Below, piece after piece: positions 8,527 through 16,831 of a stretch of 64,000 nt of DNA (its first letter is position 1; the number at the start of each line of letters is the position of its first letter). The notes under the pieces are model-generated. The model saw only the letters and a list, made by a program, of their open reading frames with translations. It ran no database searches and had not been told where the DNA came from. The position numbers were made by a program, and so were the translations under genes. This DNA comes from Burkholderia territorii. GTDB lineage: Bacteria; Pseudomonadota; Gammaproteobacteria; Burkholderiales; Burkholderiaceae. The stretch lies in assembly GCF_902833055.1 (NCBI RefSeq), contig NZ_CADFEJ010000028.1, forward strand, positions 1 through 64,000. Reading direction: 5' to 3'.

Positions 8527-8640
8527 TTCCCGAGGAGCGTTGCGACGGACCATCCTGCGTCCGCCAGGCTCGGAAAGCTTCACCAAGCAGCCGCGCGGCA
8601 CCATGCGCGCCGGCCCCGCTTCCTGAACGGCGCTCACGTC
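8527..8640 (+). promoter_or_regulatory. SAH (S-adenosylhomocysteine) riboswitch
   Basis: The leader of ahcY matches the SAH riboswitch family. P1 is formed by CCGAG (8530-8534) with CTCGG (8569-8573); P2 by CGGAC (8546-8550) with GTCCG (8559-8563); and the pseudoknot by GAGCG (8535-8539) with CGCTC (8631-8635), inside the conserved 3' block AACGGCGCTCACGT. The known class senses S-adenosylhomocysteine and turns on genes for its removal. Immediately downstream a short hairpin (8646-8651 with 8661-8666) runs into the ribosome binding site AAGGAGG at 8665-8671, a plausible expression platform acting on translation. Confidence 0.93.
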
Positions 8641-8676
8641 ACCAATTTCTAGAACTTTTTTAGAAAGGAGGGCGTG

Positions 8677-10095
8677 ATGAACGCCATTATCGATTCCAAG
8701 GTTTCCCAGGATTACGTCGTCGCCGACATGGCGCTTGCCGGCTGGGGCCGCAAGGAACTGAACATCGCCGAGACCGAAATGCCGGGCCTCGTGCAGATCC
8801 GCGACGAATACAAGGCGCAGCAGCCGCTGAAGGGCGCGCGCATCGCCGGTTCGCTCCACATGACGATCCAGACCGGCGTGCTGATCGAGACGCTGAAGGC
8901 GCTCGGCGCGGACGTTCGCTGGGCATCGTGCAACATCTTCTCGACGCAGGACCACGCCGCCGCCGCGATCGTCGAAGCCGGCACGCCGGTGTTCGCGTTC
9001 AAGGGCGAGTCGCTCGACGAATACTGGGAGTTCTCGCACCGCATCTTCGAATGGCCGAACGGCGAATTCGCGAACATGATCCTGGACGACGGCGGCGACG
9101 CAACGCTGCTGCTGATCCTCGGCGCGAAGGCCGAGAAGGACCGTTCGGTGATCGCGAAGCCGACCAACGAGGAAGAAGTCGCGCTCTTCAAGTCGATCGC
9201 CAAGCACCTCGACGCAGACCCGACCTGGTACTCGACGCGCCTCGCGCACATCAAGGGCGTGACCGAGGAAACCACGACCGGCGTGCACCGCCTGTACCAG
9301 ATGGAGAAGGACGGCCGCCTGCCGTTCCCGGCGTTCAACGTCAACGACTCGGTCACGAAGTCGAAGTTCGACAACCTGTACGGCTGCCGCGAGTCGCTCG
9401 TCGACGGCATCAAGCGCGCGACCGACGTGATGATCGCGGGCAAGGTCGCGGTCGTCGCGGGCTACGGCGACGTGGGCAAGGGCTGCGCGCAATCGCTGCG
9501 CGGCCTCGGCGCGACCGTGTGGGTCACGGAAATCGATCCGATCTGCGCGCTGCAGGCGGCGATGGAAGGCTACCGCGTCGTGACGATGGAATACGCGGCC
9601 GACAAGGCCGACATCTTCGTGACGGCGACCGGCAACTACCACGTGATCAACCACGATCACATGAAGGCGATGCGCCACAACGCGATCGTCTGCAACATCG
9701 GCCACTTCGACTCGGAAATCGACGTCGCGTCGACCCGCCAGTACCAGTGGGAAAACATCAAGCCGCAGGTCGACCACATCATCTTCCCGGACGGCAAGCG
9801 CATCATCCTGCTGGCCGAAGGCCGCCTCGTGAACCTTGGCTGCGCGACCGGCCACCCGTCGTTCGTGATGTCGAACTCGTTCGCGAACCAGACGCTCGCG
9901 CAGATCGAACTCTTCACGCGCGGCGACCAGTACGAGAACAAGGTGTACGTGCTGCCGAAGCACCTCGATGAAAAGGTCGCGCGCCTGCACCTCGCGCGCA
10001 TCGGCGCGAACCTGTCCGTGCTGTCGGACGAGCAGGCCGCGTACATCGGCGTGCAGAAGGACGGCCCGTTCAAGCCGAATCACTACCGCTACTGA
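8677..10095 (+). CDS. ahcY: S-adenosylhomocysteine hydrolase (adenosylhomocysteinase)
   Basis: A 472-residue cytosolic enzyme that hydrolyses S-adenosylhomocysteine to adenosine and homocysteine, relieving product inhibition of methyltransferases. It has the NAD-binding Rossmann motif GYGDVGKG at 262-269, the ASCNIFSTQDHAAAA substrate region, and the C-terminal KPDHYRY-like tail (here KPNHYRY) that contacts NAD of the neighbouring subunit. It carries the internal insert typical of the longer bacterial/plant-type enzymes. ATG at 8677 is preferred over the GTG three bases earlier because of spacing from AAGGAGG. It is under the SAH riboswitch and leads a methyl-cycle operon ending in metF. Confidence 0.97.
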   Translation: MNAIIDSKVSQDYVVADMALAGWGRKELNIAETEMPGLVQIRDEYKAQQPLKGARIAGSLHMTIQTGVLIETLKALGADVRWASCNIFSTQDHAAAAIVEAGTPVFAFKGESLDEYWEFSHRIFEWPNGEFANMILDDGGDATLLLILGAKAEKDRSVIAKPTNEEEVALFKSIAKHLDADPTWYSTRLAHIKGVTEETTTGVHRLYQMEKDGRLPFPAFNVNDSVTKSKFDNLYGCRESLVDGIKRATDVMIAGKVAVVAGYGDVGKGCAQSLRGLGATVWVTEIDPICALQAAMEGYRVVTMEYAADKADIFVTATGNYHVINHDHMKAMRHNAIVCNIGHFDSEIDVASTRQYQWENIKPQVDHIIFPDGKRIILLAEGRLVNLGCATGHPSFVMSNSFANQTLAQIELFTRGDQYENKVYVLPKHLDEKVARLHLARIGANLSVLSDEQAAYIGVQKDGPFKPNHYRY

Positions 10096-10265
10096 TGCAC
10101 CGGCGCCGCCGTGCCGCGTGCGTACCGCAGCAGCGGGCGTGCGCGGCGCGGCGGCACGGTGCCGGAGCGCCGGCCGTCGCGCGCTGTCCGCCGCTGCGCG
10201 GAGCGCGCGGGACGGCCGGCGGCGGCCACTGACCGACCAGATCGACAACCGAACCGGAGCCCTCC

Positions 10266-10619
10266 ATGAGCGTCATCCTCACCTGGGTCATCAACGCCCT
10301 CGCGCTGCTGATCATCACGTACCTCGTGCCGTCGATCCACATCAAGAGCTTCGGCACCGCGCTAATCATCGCGGTCGTGCTCGGCCTGATCAACACGGTG
10401 ATTCGTCCGGTGCTGATCCTGCTGACGCTGCCGGTCACGATCGTCACGCTCGGGGTGTTCATCCTCGTCGTGAACGCGTTGTGCTTCTGGTTCGCGTCGT
10501 CGCTGCTGAAGGGTTTCGAGGTGTCGGGCTTCTGGTCGGCGTTCTTCGGTTCGATCCTGTACAGCATCGTGTCGTGGCTGCTGTCCGCGCTGATCTTCGG
10601 GCAGCGCGACATCGGCTGA
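10266..10619 (+). CDS. Small phage-holin-family (YvlD-like) membrane protein
   Basis: A 117-residue, almost wholly hydrophobic protein with four predicted membrane helices and the motif LGLINTVIRPVLILLTLPVTI typical of the YvlD/phage_holin_4_2 family. No phage genes are nearby, so the holin name reflects fold similarity only. It lies between ahcY (170 bases upstream) and metF (24 bases downstream), an arrangement I know from other beta-proteobacteria, so it is probably co-transcribed with the methyl-cycle genes. Its start at 10266 follows GGAGCCCTCC. Function unknown. Confidence 0.88.
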   Translation: MSVILTWVINALALLIITYLVPSIHIKSFGTALIIAVVLGLINTVIRPVLILLTLPVTIVTLGVFILVVNALCFWFASSLLKGFEVSGFWSAFFGSILYSIVSWLLSALIFGQRDIG

Positions 10620-10643
10620 CGGCCGTGCCCATTCTTGCGAATC

Positions 10644-11474
10644 ATGAAATCGATCGAACTCTCGTTTGAATTCTTCCCGCCGAAGACGGCGGACGGCGTC
10701 GAGAAGCTGCGCGCCACGCGTGCGCAGCTGCTGCCGCTGAAGCCGAAGTTCGTCTCCGTGACGTTCGGCGCCGGCGGCTCGACGCAGCAGGGCACGCTCG
10801 ATACCGTGCTCGACATGCAGAAGGACGGCCTCGAGGCCGCGCCGCACCTGTCGTGCATCGGCTCGTCGCGCGACAACCTGCGCGCGATCCTCGACCAGTA
10901 TCGCTCGCACGGCATCCGGCACATCGTCGCGCTGCGCGGCGACCTGCCGTCGGGGATGGGCGAGGTCGGCGAGCTGCGCTATGCGTCCGAGCTCGTCAGC
11001 TTCATCCGTGCCGAGCATGGCGACTGGTTCCACATCGAAGTCGCCGGCTATCCGGAATACCACCCGCAATCGCGCTCGCCGAAGGCCGATCTCGAGAACT
11101 TCGCGCGCAAGGTGAAAGCCGGCGCGAATTCCGCGATCACGCAGTACTTCTTCAACGCCGACGCGTATTTCCGCTTCGTCGACGATGCGCGCAAGCTGGG
11201 GGTGGACGTGCCGATCGTGCCGGGCATCATGCCGATCACGAACTTCTCGCAGCTGATGCGTTTCTCGGAAATGTGCGGCGCGGAAGTGCCGCGCTGGGTC
11301 GCGCGCCGGCTCGAGAGCTTCGGCGACGATCGCGACGCGATCCGCGCGTTCGGCGCGGACGTCGTCACGAGCCTGTGCCAGCGCCTGATCGACGCGGGCG
11401 TGCCGGGTCTGCACTTCTATACGCTGAACGCGGCGGCCGCGACGCGGACCATCTGCGAACGGCTCACGATGTAA
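10644..11474 (+). CDS. metF: 5,10-methylenetetrahydrofolate reductase
   Basis: A 276-residue flavoprotein that reduces 5,10-methylene-tetrahydrofolate to 5-methyl-tetrahydrofolate, the methyl donor for methionine synthase. Family motifs include SFEFFPPKT at the N-terminus, FVSVTFGAGGS, HLSCIG, ALRGDLP, EVAGYPE and ITQYFFNADAYFRF. Length is that of bacterial MetF. Start taken at ATG 10644; an in-frame TTG lies three codons earlier. Downstream of ahcY and the membrane gene, and followed by a strong terminator, so the three genes most likely form one riboswitch-controlled unit. Confidence 0.97.
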   Translation: MKSIELSFEFFPPKTADGVEKLRATRAQLLPLKPKFVSVTFGAGGSTQQGTLDTVLDMQKDGLEAAPHLSCIGSSRDNLRAILDQYRSHGIRHIVALRGDLPSGMGEVGELRYASELVSFIRAEHGDWFHIEVAGYPEYHPQSRSPKADLENFARKVKAGANSAITQYFFNADAYFRFVDDARKLGVDVPIVPGIMPITNFSQLMRFSEMCGAEVPRWVARRLESFGDDRDAIRAFGADVVTSLCQRLIDAGVPGLHFYTLNAAAATRTICERLTM

Positions 11475-11500
11475 GCGCCATCGCGCGGTTGCATGCGCAA

Positions 11501-11534
11501 AAGCCTCGCCGGCAAAACCGGCGAGGCTTTTTTT
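11501..11534 (+). terminator. Rho-independent terminator after metF
   Basis: Perfect 12-bp stem (11501-11512 with 11518-11529), five-base loop CAAAA and a run of seven Ts ending at 11534. It closes the ahcY-metF unit just before the convergent amidase gene. Confidence 0.93.
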
Positions 11535-11558
11535 CGCTTGCGGCGGCCGTGCCGGGTA

Positions 11559-13037
11559 TCAGCGCCGCGCCTGCATCAGCGGCGGGCGCCGGTCGAACCA
11601 CGGCCGCGCCTGTTCGAGCTGGCGCGCGAGTTTCAGCAGCAACGCCTCGTCGGCGTGGCGCGCGACGAACTGCACGCCGATCGGCAGGCCGCGCGCGTTC
11701 CAGTAGAGCGGCACCGACATCGCCGGCTGGCCCGTCAGGTTGAACAGCTCGGTGCAGCCGGCCCATGCGAACGCCTGCTCCGACGCCTTCGCGAGCATTT
11801 CCCGCAGCAGCGGCTTGACGGGCAGCGCGCCGAGCAGCTTCATCTGCGCGGCTTCGAGCGGCGTCGGCCGCAGCTCGCCGATCTTCACCGGCGGCCCCGC
11901 GAGCGTCGCGCACAGGATCGCGTCGTAGCGCGACACGAGGCCCGCGACCTGCACGGTGAGCTGGCGCTGCCATTCGAGCACGTCCGGCAAGCGCGCGCGG
12001 GCGATGCGCCGGCCGACGACGGCCATCGCCCACGTCGCCGGTTCGAACTCCGCGCGCTTCGGCGTGCGCCCGGTCAGCGCGCGCGCACCGAGCACCATCT
12101 CCTCGGCGATCGTCGCCCACAGCGTGAGAAAGGTTTCCGCCGCGCGTGCGTAGTCGATGTTCAGCGTCGCCGGCTCGACGTGATGGCCGAGCGATTCGAC
12201 GAGCGCGGCCGCGTCGTCGAGCGCCGCGCGCGTGTCGTCGGAGAGCGCCGGCGCGAGCATCGGATCGACGACGAGGCCGATGCGCAGCGGACCGGGTGGC
12301 GTGTCGAGCGCGCCCAGAAAGGTGCCGGGCGCACCGGGCGGCAGCGTCTGGCCGGTCGTCACGTCGAGCAGCAGCGCGCTGTCGCGCACGCTGCGCGACA
12401 CCGCATGCTGGACGACCAGCTCGCCGTTCGACGGCAGGTCGACCAGCACCGGGTTGCGGCTGGGCTTCAGCCCGAACAGCCCGCAGCACGACGCCGGAAT
12501 CCGGATCGAGCCGCCGCCGTCGGATGCATGCGCGAGCGGCACGATGCCGGCCGCGACGGCCGCGGCCGCGCCGCCGCTCGAGCCGCCGGGCGTGTGATCG
12601 AGGTTCCAAGGATTGCGGCACGCGCCGAACAGTTCGGGTTCGGTGTACGGCATCTGCCCGATTTCGGACGTGTTGGTCTTGCCGAACACGTTGAGTCCCG
12701 CCGCGCGGCTGCGCGCGATCACCGGCGAATCGTCGGCGGGGACGAAGTAGCGATAGTGGCGGCTGCCCATCGACAACGGCAGCCCGGCGACCGCCGCGCC
12801 GAGATCCTTGACGAGATACGGGACGCCGGCGAATGGCGCATCGGTGCCGGTATCGGCAGCCGATTCCGCCCGCTTGCGCGCATCGTCGTAGTCCTGCAGG
12901 ACGATCGCGTTGATCGCGCCGTTCACCGCTTCGGCCTGGCCGATCGCGGCGTCGAGCAGTTCGCGCGGGCTCGCGTGGCGCTCGCGCACGAGTGTCGCAA
13001 GCCCGATCGCGTCGTGCGCGAGATAGTCCGAGTGCAT
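11559..13037 (-). CDS. Amidase signature family hydrolase
   Basis: A 492-residue member of the amidase signature superfamily (GatA-like fold) that hydrolyses amide bonds. The Ser-cisSer-Lys catalytic set is visible: lysine in PYLVKDLG, the glycine/serine-rich TPGGSSGGAAAA segment and the nucleophile region DGGGSIRIPAS. It is not GatA itself, since no gatB or gatC is adjacent; the physiological substrate cannot be told from sequence. ATG at 13037 is used, with GGGGGTGA upstream; a GTG three codons earlier (13046) is an alternative. It stands alone and converges with the metF terminator. Confidence 0.9.
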   Translation of the reverse strand: MHSDYLAHDAIGLATLVRERHASPRELLDAAIGQAEAVNGAINAIVLQDYDDARKRAESAADTGTDAPFAGVPYLVKDLGAAVAGLPLSMGSRHYRYFVPADDSPVIARSRAAGLNVFGKTNTSEIGQMPYTEPELFGACRNPWNLDHTPGGSSGGAAAAVAAGIVPLAHASDGGGSIRIPASCCGLFGLKPSRNPVLVDLPSNGELVVQHAVSRSVRDSALLLDVTTGQTLPPGAPGTFLGALDTPPGPLRIGLVVDPMLAPALSDDTRAALDDAAALVESLGHHVEPATLNIDYARAAETFLTLWATIAEEMVLGARALTGRTPKRAEFEPATWAMAVVGRRIARARLPDVLEWQRQLTVQVAGLVSRYDAILCATLAGPPVKIGELRPTPLEAAQMKLLGALPVKPLLREMLAKASEQAFAWAGCTELFNLTGQPAMSVPLYWNARGLPIGVQFVARHADEALLLKLARQLEQARPWFDRRPPLMQARR

Positions 13038-13117
13038 CGCAGTCACCCCCGGTTGTGACGCGTGGCGATGAAAGGAGGATAACGCGGGCCCGGCGCGCCG
13101 GGCCCGCTGCCGGGCCG

Positions 13118-13810
13118 TTACACGTGCTCGGCGAGGAACGTCAGCGTGCGGCCGTGCGCGAGCGCTGACGCGCGCTGGTTGTACGACGCGCGATCGGTGC
13201 AGTTGAAGCCGTGTTCGGCGCCCGGATACAGATGGAACGACGCGTTCTGGCGGCCCGCGAACGCGGCCTTCACCTGCTCGACGGCGTCGAGCGGAATGCC
13301 GTGGTCGTTCTCCGCGTAGTGGAACAGGATCGGCTGCGTGATCTTGCCGGCGAGGTCGAGCGCATTCTGGATGCCGCCGCCGTAATAGGCGACCGCCGCA
13401 TCGACCTTGGCGGCCGCGGCCGCGCGGTATGCGAGCTGGCCGCCGAAGCAGTAGCCGATCGCGGCCACCTTGCCGGCGACTTCGGGGCGCGCGCGCAACG
13501 CGTCGGCGGCCGCGCCGATGTCCGCGACCGCGAGACCGACGTCGGTCTTCTTCATCAGCTCGATGCCCTTGTCGCGATCGGCGCCTTCGTAGGTCAGCTC
13601 GACGCGCGGCTGCGTGCGCCAGAACACGTCCGGCGCGAGCGCGACGAAGCCGTCGGCCGCGTATTGGTCCGCGACCGCACGGATGTGCGAGTTCACGCCG
13701 AAGATCTCCTGGATGATGATGACGGCGGGGCCCTTGCCGCGCTTGGGCAGCGCGAGATAGCCGCCGAAGGTGTCGTTACCGGTCGGGATGTCGATCCATT
13801 GGGCAGTCAC
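13118..13810 (-). CDS. Dienelactone hydrolase family protein
   Basis: A 230-residue alpha/beta-hydrolase of the dienelactone hydrolase family. The nucleophile is the cysteine in GYCFGG, the acid lies in AENDHGIP and the histidine in GAEHGF, the family's Cys-Asp-His triad. An oxyanion-region motif VIIIQEIFGV near residue 33 is also typical. It could act on dienelactone in chloroaromatic breakdown, but no such pathway genes are nearby, so a general carboxylester/lactone hydrolase role is safer. Start is GTG at 13810 with AGGAG about 11 bases upstream. Confidence 0.92.
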   Translation of the reverse strand: MTAQWIDIPTGNDTFGGYLALPKRGKGPAVIIIQEIFGVNSHIRAVADQYAADGFVALAPDVFWRTQPRVELTYEGADRDKGIELMKKTDVGLAVADIGAAADALRARPEVAGKVAAIGYCFGGQLAYRAAAAAKVDAAVAYYGGGIQNALDLAGKITQPILFHYAENDHGIPLDAVEQVKAAFAGRQNASFHLYPGAEHGFNCTDRASYNQRASALAHGRTLTFLAEHV

Positions 13811-14088
13811 GTTGAAACTCCTGGCAAACGGGCGCGCGGCATGCGCGCCGCGGATGGAAAAACGGGCGGCCTAGTGTGCCATCAATCCTGCCGCGCTGCA
13901 GCGTGCAAGCGGCGCGCCTGGCGGATGGGCGCGCGTCGACGCCGTGTCGAAGCCGCGTCGCGAACTGCTTCTCGCGCAGCGATCGTTTCGATCTCGATTA
14001 TTCATTTTTCGGCGACGCGCCGCTTCGATAGAGTCGACGTGCAGGCCTTTACAAAGCGCTTTCGCGCATCGTCATCGAAGGATTCGCC

Positions 14089-15168
14089 ATGTCAGCCCGT
14101 GCATTGTCCACTCCGTTTTCCGAACGCTTCGGCTTGCGCCTGCCGCTCGTGCAGGCGCCGATGGTCGGCGCGACCACGGCCGCGATGGTCGCGGCCGCAT
14201 CCAATGCCGGCGCGCTCGGCAGTCTCGGCGCCGGCGCGTTCGAGCCGGATCGACTCGCGGCCGAAGTCGCGGCGATTCGCGCGGCGACCTCGCGTCCGTT
14301 CGCCGTGAACCTGTTCGTATTGTCCGAGGCCGCGCCCGACGCGGCGACCGTCGCACGCGCGCTCGCCGCGATCGATCCGTTGAACGCGACGCTCGGGTTG
14401 CCGCCCGGCACCGCGCCCGCGCGCTACGCGCCCGATTTCCGCGCGCAATTCGACGCGCTCGTCGCACTGCGCGTGCCGGTCGCGAGCTTCACGTTCGGCG
14501 TGCTCGATGCGGCCGACGTCGCGCGCCTGAAGGCCGCCGGCACCTACGTGATCGGCACCGCGACGCACGTCGCCGAAGGGCTCGCGTGGCAGGCGGCCGG
14601 CGCCGACGCGTTGTCCGCGCAGGGCGCCGAAGCCGGCGGCCATCGCGGTACCTTCATCGGCTCGGCCGACGATGCGCTGATCGGCACGTTCGCGCTGGTG
14701 CCGCAGCTCGTCAATGCGACGGGGCTGCCCGTGCTCGCCGCCGGCGGCATCATGGACGGCCGCGGGATCGCCGCCGCGCTCGCACTCGGCGCGCAGGCCG
14801 CGCAGCTCGGCACCGCGTTCATCACGTGTGCGGAAAGCGCGAGCGCGGCGGACTGGAAAGCGCGGCTGCGCGAGAGCGCCGATACGTCGACGCAGGTCAC
14901 GCGCGCGATCACGGGCCGCCATGCGCGCGGATTGCGCAACACGTTGATGATGCGGCTCGGCGAACGCGCGGCCGACGTCGCGCCGTATCCGGTGCAGAAC
15001 GCGCTGACCCAGCCGCTGCGCCAGGCCGCCGCGCGCGCGAACGACGGCGACTACCTGTCGCTGTGGGCCGGGCAGGGCGCACCGCTCGCGCGGCGGCGCG
15101 ACGCCGCGCTGACGACGTCGCAACTCGTCGACGCGCTCGATGCCGAATGGCGTGCAATGGCCGCCTGA
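14089..15168 (+). CDS. Nitronate monooxygenase (2-nitropropane dioxygenase family)
   Basis: A 359-residue FMN-dependent TIM-barrel enzyme that oxidises alkyl nitronates such as propionate-3-nitronate. Characteristic segments are PLVQAPMVG at the N-terminus, NAGALGSLGAG, the active-site SAQGAEAGGHRGTF and PVLAAGGIMDGRGIAAALALGAQAAQLGTAF FMN-phosphate region. The start has a CGAAGGA-type site upstream. It is a lone gene with an AT-poor upstream region of about 280 bases. Confidence 0.93.
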   Translation: MSARALSTPFSERFGLRLPLVQAPMVGATTAAMVAAASNAGALGSLGAGAFEPDRLAAEVAAIRAATSRPFAVNLFVLSEAAPDAATVARALAAIDPLNATLGLPPGTAPARYAPDFRAQFDALVALRVPVASFTFGVLDAADVARLKAAGTYVIGTATHVAEGLAWQAAGADALSAQGAEAGGHRGTFIGSADDALIGTFALVPQLVNATGLPVLAAGGIMDGRGIAAALALGAQAAQLGTAFITCAESASAADWKARLRESADTSTQVTRAITGRHARGLRNTLMMRLGERAADVAPYPVQNALTQPLRQAAARANDGDYLSLWAGQGAPLARRRDAALTTSQLVDALDAEWRAMAA

Positions 15169-15587
15169 GCGGTTCGCATCGAAGCGAGAAACGCGCGTGT
15201 TGTCATGCGCGTTTCATTCAATGATCCCGCGCACAAAATACCGAATCGAAATGACGCGGAATGATTTGAATCAACCTTTCATCCGGCCGTCGGAAATTAG
15301 CGGAAACCCTTATCTGGCGGGCCTTGCAGCGATATCCGAGTGTTCATTCCAATGCGCCCGTATCGGTAGTGTTACCACTACCCCAAAAAAGTCCCACAAA
15401 TTAATTTGATCACCTACACTTGCGCGCAAGTACGGGCGGGCGGCCGCTACAAGCGGCTGTTTCCCTACGTGCTTGAGGCCAAGTGCATAAACGATGCAAC
15501 CGGCGAATCGTCCAGTGAATGCAAACACAGGGATGGCAGCGGGGCACCGGGCGATGGCGTTTATTGGGACCGAAACTGGAGACTTAC
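15169..15587. other. Intergenic region before the branched-chain amino-acid binding protein gene
   Basis: This 419-base gap contains a 9-bp hairpin (15188-15196 with 15207-15215) just after the nitronate monooxygenase stop, which lacks a T-run and is a weak terminator at best. It also contains the dyad at 15365-15382 listed separately. The part from 15225 to 15410 is AT-richer than the surroundings, as expected for a promoter, but I could not place -35 and -10 boxes with confidence. Confidence 0.4.
15365..15382. promoter_or_regulatory. Perfect inverted repeat, candidate operator
   Basis: GGTAGTG (15365-15371) and CACTACC (15376-15382) form a perfect 7-bp dyad with a four-base centre in the AT-rich region 206 bases upstream of the binding-protein gene. 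No T-run follows. It may be a regulator binding site; the regulator is unknown. Confidence 0.45.
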
Positions 15588-16730
15588 ATGAATATCAAGA
15601 TGCAAAAGCTGTTGCCGATCACCGCAGCGGCGATGCTGTGTGCTGCAGCTGCAAGCAACGCGTCCGCCGATCAAGTCGTCAAGATCGGCCACGTCGCGCC
15701 GTTGACGGGCGGCATTGCACACCTGGGCAAGGACAACGAAAACGGCGCGCGTCTCGCAGTCGAGGAAATCAACGCGAAGGGTCTCACGATCGGCGGCCAG
15801 AAGATCACGCTGCAACTCGACCCGCAGGATGACGCGGCCGACCCGCGGCAGGCCACGCAGGTTGCGCAGAAGCTCGTCGACGACAAGGTCGTCGCGGTGG
15901 TCGGCCACCTGAACTCGGGCACGTCGATCCCGGCTTCGAAGATCTACAGCGATGCGGGCATCGTGCAGATTTCGCCGTCGGCGACCAACCCGGCCTACAC
16001 GCAGCAAGGCTTCAAGACCACGTACCGCGTGGTCGCGACGGACGCGCAGCAAGGCCCGGCACTGGCCGACTACGCGCATTCGAAGGGCATCAAGAGCGTT
16101 GCGGTGGTCGACGATTCGACCGCTTACGGCCAGGGTCTCGCGAACGAATTCGAGAAGAAGGCCAAGGCGCTCGGCCTGAAGGTGATGTCGCACGACGCGA
16201 CCAACGACAAGGCTGTCGACTTCCGCGCGATTCTGACGAAGATCAAGGGCGAGAACCCGGACGCGATCATGTACGGCGGCATGGATGCCACCGGCGGCCC
16301 GTTCGCGAAACAGGCGAAGCAGCTCGGCCTGCGCGCCAAGATCTTCGCGGGCGACGGCGTGTGCACGGAGAAGCTGGCCGACCTGGCCGGCGACGCGACC
16401 GACAACATCGTGTGCTCGGAAGCCGGTGCTTCGCTCGAGAAGATGCCGGGCGGCGCAGCATTCAAGGCCAAGTACGAGAAGCGTTTCGGCCAGCCGATCC
16501 AGATCTACGCACCGTTCACGTATGACGCCGTGTACATCATCGCCGACGCGATGAAGCGCGCGAACTCGACCGACCCGGCGAAGATCCTCGCGGCGATGCC
16601 GGCAACGAAGTACACGGGCGTGATCGGCACGACGACCTTCGACTCGAAGGGCGACCTGCAGCACGGCGTGATTTCGCTGTACAACTACAAGAGCGGCAAG
16701 AAGACGCTGCTCGACGAAGTGAAGATGTAA
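15588..16730 (+). CDS. Periplasmic branched-chain amino-acid ABC transporter binding protein (LivJ/BraC-like)
   Basis: A 380-residue periplasmic binding protein of the leucine/isoleucine/valine type. Residues 1-27 form a signal peptide ending at SNASA; the mature chain begins with VVKIGHVAPLTGGIAHLGKDNENGARLAVEEIN, closely matching LivJ/LivK/BraC. Motifs for ligand binding (SPSATNP, AYGQGLANEF, FTYDAVY) are present. GGAGA at 15578-15582 precedes the ATG. No livHMGF permease or ATPase genes are in this window, so it works with a transporter encoded elsewhere. It is followed by a strong terminator, so the gene is monocistronic. Confidence 0.95.
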   Translation: MNIKMQKLLPITAAAMLCAAAASNASADQVVKIGHVAPLTGGIAHLGKDNENGARLAVEEINAKGLTIGGQKITLQLDPQDDAADPRQATQVAQKLVDDKVVAVVGHLNSGTSIPASKIYSDAGIVQISPSATNPAYTQQGFKTTYRVVATDAQQGPALADYAHSKGIKSVAVVDDSTAYGQGLANEFEKKAKALGLKVMSHDATNDKAVDFRAILTKIKGENPDAIMYGGMDATGGPFAKQAKQLGLRAKIFAGDGVCTEKLADLAGDATDNIVCSEAGASLEKMPGGAAFKAKYEKRFGQPIQIYAPFTYDAVYIIADAMKRANSTDPAKILAAMPATKYTGVIGTTTFDSKGDLQHGVISLYNYKSGKKTLLDEVKM

Positions 16731-16756
16731 GCTGAAAAGCGGTCGACAGAGGGGTG

Positions 16757-16796
16757 AAGGCGCGCCTGCGGCAACGCAGGCGCGCCTTTCTTTTTG
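16757..16796 (+). terminator. Rho-independent terminator after the LIV binding-protein gene
   Basis: Perfect 14-bp stem (16757-16770 with 16775-16788), GCAA tetraloop and a T-rich tail to 16796. Confidence 0.93.
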
Positions 16797-16831
16797 GCGA
16801 TCTCGCAGCGGGCGGTGCGGCTGCCGCGCGC

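Noticed and set aside
10266..10619. Prophage remnant from the holin-like gene
   Set aside because: No endolysin, capsid, tail or integrase genes nearby; the gene is a stable part of the ahcY-metF unit.
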